Of a DNA stretch of 64,000 bases, positions 56,087 to 64,000 are shown piece after piece. Numbering within the stretch: the stretch's first letter is position 1; each line of letters starts with the position of its first letter. Source of the DNA: Cherax quadricarinatus (Eukaryota; Arthropoda; Malacostraca; Decapoda; Parastacidae); the NCBI RefSeq assembly GCF_038502225.1, contig NC_091303.1:24516682-24580681 (forward strand), written 5' to 3'. The notes beneath the pieces were generated by a model, which saw only the letters and a list, made by a program, of their open reading frames with translations, was not told where the DNA came from and ran no database searches. A program made the position numbers and the translations under genes.

Positions 56087-57019
56087 CTGTCATATGGGGG
56101 TTAGATAACGTGGATTGGGTAATAACACTCACGTTGGATGTTCTAGTATATTGGATGGAATATACTGGGGAGCACCAAGACTGACCTGCCATCTGTCTTA
56201 ACATCTCTACTTCAACTGGCTTGCTGAGTGCCTCAGAGGGTAGCGGCATTCAAAGCATGCTAGGTCAGCTGAACAGTGAATAACAAGTGATTCACATAGA
56301 CGGTTGGTAGTGAGTCATACTACTGGTAACTGGTTACTAGGAACTGATACTAATGAGAGCTCAGCGATGCTAATACATACTAGAGATGGCAGGCATACTG
56401 CTTGGGCTGATTCTATACAATGTCAAAGTACACAACAATTGAACATTATAACATACATAAGTAGAATATTGGACTGGAAGCTAACATAATGCATCACAAG
56501 GTATGCTATAGCACAACTCATAGAATGAGACTCAACATTGGGATTACACAATAGAAGTGATAAAATTTTTTTTTGGATCGATTGATCTGTATTCATGTGA
56601 TCTACGGATTCTGAGGAAGAAGTATATACAAAGAAAGAAGTGTTTAACAGAAAGGCAGACTTGGTACACTCAAATCTAGACTGTTAAATCTCAGAATTCA
56701 GAGAGAACGCGAATACAAAAAAAAAAAAAAATCTTGAATGTTAATAAGTTGATACTGTAATTATTCATCTATACAGGTTATTTACATTTAACACCAGCTC
56801 TGCTAGGGTGAGATTGACATATGCAGAATGGGTGTCATCTTTGGGAGGATCAAACTGTTGCACTGGCTAACTCATGCCATATTTGAGGCAAATCTGAATT
56901 GGTAGTTACAAATAATACTTGAGAATTTCTCAATACCTGTCGTGTACGTAGGGAATAATGACATTCAGGTTGATTATCTGACTGAGTATTAGAGGTAGAA
57001 AGTACAGGATCAGGAGGAN
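56087..57019. other. Intergenic DNA, no supported gene
   Basis: No transferrin lobe 1 exon could be supported here. The right part may belong to the 3' end of the family A element that continues beyond the gap. Confidence 0.4.
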
Positions 57020-57118
57020 NNNNNNNNNNNNNNNNNNNNNNNNNNNNNNNNNNNNNNNNNNNNNNNNNNNNNNNNNNNNNNNNNNNNNNNNNNNNNNNNN
57101 NNNNNNNNNNNNNNNNNN
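57020..57118. other. Assembly gap (run of N)
   Basis: A run of about 99 N within the 3' part of the family A element. Its true length is unknown. Confidence 1.
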
Positions 57119-57211
57119 CAGGTAATGAATTCCAGATTTTAGGGCCTTTTATGTGCATTGAGTTTTTGCATAGCGTGAGATGGACACGAGGAACATCAAA
57201 GAGTGATCTAT

Positions 57212-57510
57212 AAGAGATAAGATAAGATTTCGTTCGGATTTTTAACCCCGAAGGGTTAGCCACCCAGGATAACCCAAGAAAGTCAGTGCGTCATCGAGGA
57301 CTGTCTAACTTATTTCCATTGGGGTCCTCAATCTTGTCCCCCAGGATGCGACCCACACCAGTCGACTAACACCCAGGTACCTATTTGCTGCTAGGTGAAC
57401 AGGACAACAGGTGTAAGGAAACACGTGTCGAAATGTTTCCACCCGCCGGGAATCGAACCCGGGCCCTCCGTGTGTGAAGCGGGAGCTTTAGCCACCAGGC
57501 CACCGGGCCT
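57212..57510 (-). mobile_element. tRNA-derived SINE inside family A ORF2
   Basis: On the minus strand: GGCCCGGTGGCCTGGTGGC, CCGCTTCACACACGGAG, B box GGTTCGATTCC, body GGGTGTTAGTCGACTGGTGT and a (TTATC)n tail. It interrupts the RT C-terminus between RTHDHNT and YRSLFDVPRV. No clear target duplication was seen. Confidence 0.88.
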
Positions 57511-57514
57511 TGTG

Positions 57515-60278
57515 TTATGGTCATGTGTTCTGTTGAGGTTGGCAAGGAGATGTTTGAGGGGAGGGTTAATATCAGAGTTAAGTGTTCTATGTATGTAATA
57601 GGTGCAGTAATAAGTATGGATGTTTTGTATGGTGAGTAGGTTTAGTGTATTGAATATTGGTGGAGTGTGCTGCCTGTAGTGAGAATTTGTTATCATTCTA
57701 ACTGCAGCCTTTTGTTGGGTAATTAGTGGTCTGAGATGGTTAATTGTTGTTGAGCCCCATGCACAAATTCCATAGGTGAGATAGGGGTAAATAAGAGAGT
57801 GATATAGGGCCAGGAGGACTGACTGTGGAGCATAGTACCGTATCTTCGATAGTATGCCTACAGTCTTGGAAATTTTCTTAGAAATTTGTTGTATATGTGT
57901 ATGAAATTTGAGTCTATTATCAAGGTGGATTCCTAAGAATTTTCCCTCTGTTAGTTTTGTGATAGGTGATCCGTTTATCATTATGTTAAGAGGGACATCT
58001 GTAGCTCTGTTACCAAACTGAATGAAGTAGGTTTTGTCAATGTTTAGTGTAAGTTTGTTAGTCCTCATCCAGGTAGATATTTTCTGTAATTCGGTATTTA
58101 CAGTATTGGCTAGCGTGACTGGGCTCGGGTGGGAGAAGACGTATGTAGTGTCATCTGCAAATAGTGTGGGTTGGAGCAATTGCGAAGCATTTGGTAGGTC
58201 ATTTATGTATAGGAGAAAGAGAAGAGGGCCAAGGACACTTCCCTGTGGGACACCAACTGTAATTGGTTGCGCAGAAGAGTTTGCCCCATTTGCGTACACA
58301 TATTGGCTTCTGTTGCTGAGGTATGACTTGAGGTAGTTGAGGGAGTGCCCTCTTATACCATAGTGCGACAATTTTATGTGGAGCAAGTCATGGTCAACTG
58401 TATCAAAAGCTTTACGTAAGTCAATGAAGATCCCCAGTGGGACTTCTTTTTTCTCTATTGCAGTGTATATATGTTCTAGCATGTGTATAATAGCATCATT
58501 AGTATTTTTATTTGGCCTGAATCCAAATTGGCAGGGGTTGAGTATGTTTTGGGAGATAAGGTAGGAGTAGATTCGTTTATGAATTAATTTTTCGAAGATT
58601 TTTGAGAGAGGGTGTAAGTTGGATATTGGCCTATAGTTATTCAACTCTGTTTGGTCTCCTCCTTTGTGGATCGGGGTGACCCTTGCTATTTTGAGTACTG
58701 TAGGGAAGGTGGAGGATTCAATGGATTTGTTGAAGAGTGTTGCAATGATTGGTGATAGCACTTGTGACACTTTTTTGTATATAAAGGGTGGTAAGGTATT
58801 TAAGTCTCCTGCCTTGTTCTTTAGTGCGTTGATAATAAGGGAGACTTCGTAAGGATTAGTCGGAGCTAGGAACAGTGTGTTCGGGTAGTTGCCGGTGAGG
58901 TAGTCATTTGGTGGGGTATCTGAGCTTGGGATTTTATTGGCAAGGTTTTGTCCTATAGTGGAGAAGAAATCATTGAGTCTGTTTGCTGTTTCTGTTGGTG
59001 GGAGTTGGGGTTCATCTGATTTTGCTAATTTTATTGCGCTATTTCGTGATATCTTTTTTGTTCCCAGAATTTCTGATAGGGTTTTCCAGGTCTTTTTTAT
59101 ATCACCTCGTAAGTTGGATAATCTGTTCTCAAAATACAATTTTTTTGCCTTTCTTATCAGGCTGGTTAGGATTGACGAGTAACGTTTTGTTTGGTCTCTG
59201 GTTATGTGACCCATTCTGTACTTTTTTCATATTGGTGTTTTGTATTTATGGATTTGAGAATGCTGGGTGTTAGCCAGGGACTGTTCAGTCTCTTAGCTGT
59301 CATCTGTTTAGTTTTTTTAGGGCAGTGCTTGTTATAGAGGTATTGGGTCTTTTTTAGAAAATTATTAATACATTCGTCAATATCTGTATAGATTTCTAGC
59401 TCAGTGTGCCAGTCAATGTTTGCTACTGCTGTTGTGAAGTTATTAATGGCTGCCTCATTGTGAAGTCTGAAGGTGACTTTAGTAGTGTCTTGGGGTAGTT
59501 TACCAAGAGTTGTTATAAGGAAAGTAGGGTAGTGGTCTGTGGTATTATCTGTAATTATGCCTGATTTTAAAGGGGATATGGTGTTGGTCCAGATGTGGTC
59601 AAGTAGGGAAACACTAGTCTCTGTAACTCTTGTAGGTTTTGTTACTGTTGGTAGCAACATACAGTTACTCATTGTGTTTGTGAATTCAGTAACGTGTGGG
59701 TCCTGGTCTTGCAGGAGATTTATATTGAAGTCACCTGAGAGTAGTAAGTGATCTTTGTTCATGCGTGCATCAGTTATCATACTTCCTAGGTTTTGACTAA
59801 ATTGGCTAATGTTTGACTGTGGAACTCTGTAGATGTTTATCAATGTGAGAGGTTTTTGTAGGTATTTGGATTTGAATTTGGCTATTATATATTCCCCATG
59901 TTCATCCCTTGTGCAAGTATTAGTGATACATTCTAGTTGGTCTGAGTAGTATATGGCTGTGCCACCTCCTTGTTGGTCTGGCCTACAGTTGTGTATGGCT
60001 GTGTAACCAGGAATGGCATAGACATCTGTACTATCAGGCTTTAGCCAGGTTTCAGTTAGTGTAATGATGGACATATTGGCATGTAAGGAATTTAGTAATG
60101 CTATGAGGTCATCGTAATGCTTGCTTAAAGATCTGATATTGTAGTTAAAGATAGTTATGTTGTTGTTGGCACTGAGAAGTGCCTTTGATTGTACTGCAGT
60201 GTAGTAATTACAGTAACTGTTTGATTCATTTAAGTCATTAAATAAGAGGTTGGTATCAGGATCAATGCTTGTAATCAT
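57515..60278 (-). pseudogene. Family A ORF2: endonuclease-RT, one frameshift
   Basis: The endonuclease frame (60278-59202) has NYNIRSLSKHYDDL, LTETWLKPDS, LLSGDFNINLL and DNTTDHYPTF. The RT frame (59214 down) has NYRPISNLHPLSKIFEKLIH, QFGFRPNKNTNDAI, LRKAFDTVDHD, VGVPQGSVLGP, LFADDTTYV (complete FADD) and GKFLGIHLDN. The two frames meet at KHQYEK/YRMGH (about 59202-59225), in an A-run where a single-base change explains the shift. Otherwise nearly intact, hence a recent insertion. Confidence 0.9.
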
Positions 60279-61255
60279 GAGATTTGTAGTGAATCTATAG
60301 TTAGAATTAAGTATAAAACAAAGTAAATAGTCTTAAGCTAAAAAATAGCACCTGAATTATTTAACAAATGTAAAATAATGAGCTAAGGTAGTTTTTTTTT
60401 TTTTAAGCTAAAATAAAGGAGACAATATAAAAGGGTCTAATACAAATAAAGTGATGATCAAATAATGGAGCTTGGGAATATGATAGTAGGTAGTACTATA
60501 AAGGTAATTTTTTAAGTTAGAATTATAGTATAAAATTATAATATAAAAGGGACTAATATAGGTTGCTCAAATTTTTAAATAAATAAATAAATAAACTAAT
60601 ATAGGTTGTGGTGAACAATAAAGTGGTAATCAAATAAATGAGCTTTGGAATATAATGGCAAAATTGTGAACTTATTCTACTTTAGCACCTGAGAATAGCA
60701 CCTTGATTATTTTAACAATTGTGAATATATAAACTAGGGTAGTTATATAAAGCTAAAATAAAGGAAAAATATATAAGGGACTAAAATTAAGTAATGGTAA
60801 ACAAAGTTAAATGGACAGATGGTCACTATGAAATAATATTGGTTTAGGAGTAAGATCCGATTTGTAATATTAAATAAATTGAGCAGTTTATTGCACAATA
60901 AAAAGTAAAAAAAAAATGAGGTAGTTGGTACTAGCTAGCAAAAGATAGTTTTGGTACTTGCAAAAAAGTAATTGGAATATACACTAATTGCATACACAAT
61001 GAAAAGTGACTAAAAAACAAGTAGTGATAAACAAAATTAAATGGACAGGTAAGAATAATGAATATTATTAATTTGGAGTAAGATTTGACTTGTAATTTAA
61101 AATTATGAGCAATTAATAGCAGTAAGAAAGAAGTATAGAGTATTGGAGGTAGTTGGGATTAGCTAGTGATGAAAAATAATAAAAATAATAATGCACAATA
61201 TAATAGTAACGTATACTATATGCACCACACGTATATATGTATTAAGGGCACTTAT
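60279..61255. other. AT-rich inter-ORF region with diverged tandem units
   Basis: Several loosely repeated blocks share GATAAACAAAATTAAATGGA-type and GAGCTTTGGAATATAATGG-type segments at about 60420, 60600, 60780 and 61020. No frame longer than a few tens of codons. An unusually long spacer for this class of element. Confidence 0.5.
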
Positions 61256-61660
61256 CTAATCTGTTACAGAAATGTCAGCTTTTCTAAGGAAGGTAGAGAA
61301 ATCATGTTCATTTGAGATGGTATATTGTTGTCCTGTTGATGTTTTCCTTACTAGTATTTTCCCATCTCGCGTGAAACACTGATGTATTTTGTTTTCCTGT
61401 TTAAGTTTTCTCTGTTTAAGTTTTCTCAGCCTGAACAGGTTTTGACGTTTATTTGTTAGACACTCATTTATGTACACTCCATTTTTCATTGTAATTGCTG
61501 ATTTAATTAGGTCCTTTCTTTTATCGTATGAATGAAGTCTGATCATTATACTGTGTTTACTTCCTGGTTTTCCTAGCAAACGTTTTTCTTTGATTTCATT
61601 GTTTTGCACGATGACTTGTACGTGGTTCTGTATTATCCTGATTGCAGTTTCTTTGCACTG
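61256..61660 (-). pseudogene. Family A ORF1 C-terminal part
   Basis: The frame enters from the CAG tract boundary (QCKETAIRIIQNHVQVIV) and continues RLLGKPGSKHSIMIRLHSYD, KRKDLIKSAI, VYINECLTNKRQNLFRLRKL and a basic end. This is the order of the RNA-binding ORF1 protein of many non-LTR elements (RLG/GKP, SIMIRF, YINExLT). There is no start codon on the element side of the boundary, so the N-terminus has been lost. Confidence 0.75.
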
Positions 61661-61661
61661 T

Positions 61662-62176
<515 letters not shown>

Positions 62177-62184
62177 CTAATAAT

Positions 62185-62293
<109 letters not shown>

Positions 62294-62308
62294 GCCACCG
62301 GTAGCAAG

Positions 62309-62359
62309 ATGGACGAGCTCTGTGTAGAGGTCTTGGGCCCTCATGGGGCCTATTACAAG
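62309..62359 (+). CDS. Fmr1: Fragile X protein (FMRP) homologue, first coding exon
   Basis: ATG at 62309 has A at -3 and G at +4. Seventeen codons give MDELCVEVLGPHGAYYK, followed at once by a GTATTT donor at 62360. Human FMRP begins MEELVVEVRGSNGAFYK, and exon 1 of human FMR1 ends after that Lys, so about 11 of 17 residues and the splice position agree. Drosophila Fmr1 shares the NGAYYK end. FMRP is an RNA-binding translational regulator; this segment starts the first Tudor/Agenet domain. Exon 2 is not in the window. The ATG is the first AUG in its frame. The short match is the limit on confidence. Confidence 0.75.
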
Positions 62360-62569
62360 GTATTTCTTCGTGGGGGGGACCCCCGTGGCGGGCAGTAGGC
62401 CTGGGCAACAGGTGGTGCCTGCTAGGGGTAGCAGCTGGGGGTGAGATAAAGGGTATAAGAGGCACTAGTGTCCCTCTAACATTGTTGACAAAGTCCAGCT
62501 GATGACCAGAAAATGTAAACACTTCCTGTATATATCCTTTCTAAACCTAAATTTGTCAAACTTGTCTGT
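62360..62569. other. Start of Fmr1 intron 1
   Basis: GC-rich just after the donor (TGGGGGGGACCCCCGTGGCG), then ordinary sequence. No second exon resembling the FMRP Tudor continuation was found up to 64000. Confidence 0.5.
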
Positions 62570-62885
62570 GAGGCACCTAAAGTCAGTACCTGACCAGCCG
62601 GGCTGTGGTTCGTACATTGGACTGCGTGCAGCTAGTAGTAACAGCCTGGTTGATCAGGCCCTGGTCACAGACTGGGCTGGGGGGCGTTGACCCCTGGAAC
62701 TCTCTCCAGGTATACTCCAGTTCTGTCTTGATTCAATATTGTCTGATATATGATATCAACTGTGTCGTCCTTTTGAGGAATCAATCATGTGCTTACCTTC
62801 CTTGAATTGAACCTTAATGACTCCCATTTTCTCAGGCACTGTATGGCCCCAATGGGTTTAGCACTCTCCCATATATGTAATAATT
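62570..62885 (+). mobile_element. Family B 3' fragment followed by a SINE fragment
   Basis: 62570-62720 matches the family B end (LKSVPDQPGCGSYIGLRAAS, GGGGCGTTGACC, CTCTCCAGGTATACTCC) with more divergence. 62825-62885 (CAGGCACTGTATGGCCCC, GGGTTTAGCACTCTCCC) is a decayed relative of the 14042-14208 SINE. Confidence 0.75.
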
Positions 62886-63066
62886 AGTCACCTTCCTTTT
62901 TCAATCCATTGGACAAAGCTCCAGTGTGCGAAATATCTCCTTATTAAATATCCTAATGCTACATGTGCCTTATTTCACACCCTTGTTGCAAATACTTTTG
63001 ATTCACAAATAACCTGCACATAGGAGACTGAAACTTGTGATGACATTTCAGTCTGACTTGGACCAC

Positions 63067-63380
63067 AGCACCCTGTGGCCTGGTGGCAAAAGCTCTTGCT
63101 ACACACAGTGAGGGTCTTGGTTCAGTTCCTGGTGAAGGGGTGGAAACGTTGGATGTGTTTCCTTTCACCGGTTGTCTGTGTTTACCCATCAATAAAATGG
63201 GTACCTGGATGTTAGTCGACTGGTGCGGGTAGTATCCTGGGACAATACTGACCCAATTTACCTGAAATGCTCTGCATAACAAGCGACTTTCTATATAGTA
63301 GTATGTATGTCATTGATGTCGTCTAGGCCTGTATACCTTGTACATGTACTTGTAGTAAATAAAGATATTATTATTATTAG
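63067..63380 (+). mobile_element. tRNA-derived SINE
   Basis: Head GTGGCCTGGTGGCAAAAGC with a decayed B box (GGTTCAGTTCC), body GATGTTAGTCGACTGGTGCG, end CTTGTAGTAAATAAAG and (ATT)n. The same family as 53341-53660, with more substitutions. Confidence 0.85.
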
Positions 63381-63394
63381 TGACTAGTTAATGG

Positions 63395-63640
63395 TCCAAG
63401 TTGGACCAAAATGTTGTCATAAGTTTGTCTCATACATGTGGGTTATTTGTGTATTATTTGAATCACTATCGAGCCTTTTTATTCTTTAACTTTGATTGAC
63501 CTGCAGGTATGGAGATAGCAGGCATGCAGTATATTATTTTGATTGTGAAATAAGGCGTTGTTTTGATGTATTTTATTGAGGAAATGTTTTGCCGTAAATG
63601 GCTTCTTCAGTTGTTCACTGCACGTGGCTTATTTTGCAGT
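63395..63640. repeat. Penelope-type terminal fragments
   Basis: 63395-63480 (GGTCCAAGTTGGACC, AAAATGTTGTCATAAG) pairs with 34630-34720. 63575-63620 reads on the minus strand as GAAGAAGCCATTTACGGC then AAAACATTTCC, a decayed hammerhead-type terminus. Confidence 0.5.
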
Positions 63641-63791
63641 TGTTGGTATTTTATGCTATCTTGTAGTTTTAACTCATTAATTTGATTACTGTGGTGGTAT
63701 TGAAATGGCAAATCAGTGTACTTTATGGCAATTATTTTTAGTAGTTAAAACCAACAGAATAAGAAAAAACTACAATCATGGGCTCCTTTAA

Positions 63792-63940
63792 CCCTTAAAC
63801 TGTCCAAACATAGATCTACATTTCCGTGCATAGTGCTCCGACCTTGATTTTCTCCATTTGAAAGCACTTAAAAAAAATGTAGATCTACATTCGGAGTGCT
63901 ACACGAGCGAACATAGATCTACATTTGGACAATTTAAGAG
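63792..63940. mobile_element. Short piggyBac-like MITE
   Basis: 149 bp starting CCCTTAAACTGTCCAAA and ending TTTGGACAATTTAAGAG, flanked on both sides by TTAA (63788-63791, 63941-63944), the target of piggyBac-type elements. AGATCTACATT-type blocks repeat inside. No ORF. Confidence 0.75.
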
Positions 63941-64000
63941 TTAAGGAGTGGCAGAAAAAAAAAACTAAAATGGGATAAAATACAATATATACAGTCTTTG

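Noticed and set aside
56178..56238. Possible minus-strand mini-exon (ALSKPVEVEMLRQMAG, donor GTCAGT) as a lobe 1 exon
   Set aside because: No transferrin motif, a weak acceptor inside CTCTGAG, and its end phase does not join the next exon. Could be chance.
62360..64000. Second Fmr1 exon
   Set aside because: No frame resembling the FMRP Tudor continuation was found. The stretch is SINE, LINE tail and MITE sequence.

Overview
The window is eukaryotic and animal. Host genes are spread as short GT-AG exons among dense retrotransposons, tRNA-derived SINEs, foldback elements and very long microsatellites. A transferrin-family gene with at least three lobes (the architecture known for the crayfish pacifastin heavy chain), together with the repeat content, points to a decapod crustacean, probably a crayfish. 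The species cannot be fixed from sequence alone.

Host gene 1 (minus strand, 2824-52921) is that multi-lobe transferrin. Thirteen exons can be placed with matching splice phases. They cover the end of lobe 1 (52767-52921), a linker, all of lobe 2 (38987 down to 16948) and most of lobe 3 (16840 down to 2824). The rest of lobe 1 and the end of lobe 3 were not found. Lobe 2 keeps the Asp/Tyr/Tyr/His iron-ligand set. Lobe 3 has lost the Asp.

Host gene 2 (plus strand, 62309-62359) is a 17-codon first coding exon closely resembling the start of the fragile X protein FMRP, with a splice donor after the codon where exon 1 of human FMR1 ends. It is preceded by (CAG)170 and (ATC)36, so a giant trinucleotide tract lies just 5' of a fragile-X homologue's start codon. 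This is the most striking feature of the window.

Layout. 0.1-2.6 kb: decayed non-LTR element (family A) carrying a SINE. 2.8-4.4 kb: two lobe 3 exons. 4.5-8.7 kb: MITE, (AT)n, then a decayed R2/NeSL-like element split by a hAT element. 8.75-13.1 kb: nearly complete CR1-like element (family B). 14.4-17.1 kb: four exons with a 32-bp minisatellite between two of them. 17.3-20.2 kb: 3' retroelement fragments, a SINE and a long hairpin. 20.2-27.5 kb: a chain of CR1-like copies (family C) separated by (CA)n. 28.0-28.9 kb: two exons. 29.0-34.4 kb: foldback element, MITE, (AT)n runs and a CR1-like element with an intact reverse transcriptase (family D). 34.8-35.5 kb: two exons. 35.7-41.3 kb: Penelope-like fragments with hammerhead-ribozyme-like cores, around one exon at 38.75 kb. 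41.7 kb: one exon. 42.69-51.75 kb: 9-kb satellite of 69/73-bp units within one intron. 52.8 kb: last exon found of gene 1. 53-57 kb: SINEs, (AACC)n, unclassified DNA and an assembly gap. 57.2-61.66 kb: second family A element, cut off exactly at the CAG tract. 61.66-62.36 kb: Fmr1-like repeat and exon. 62.4-64 kb: intronic repeats.

Most open frames in this window are transposon or microsatellite frames. Only the 13 transferrin exons and the Fmr1-like exon are supported as host coding sequence. Domain and family calls come from reading the sequence and recalling the families; no database search was run.
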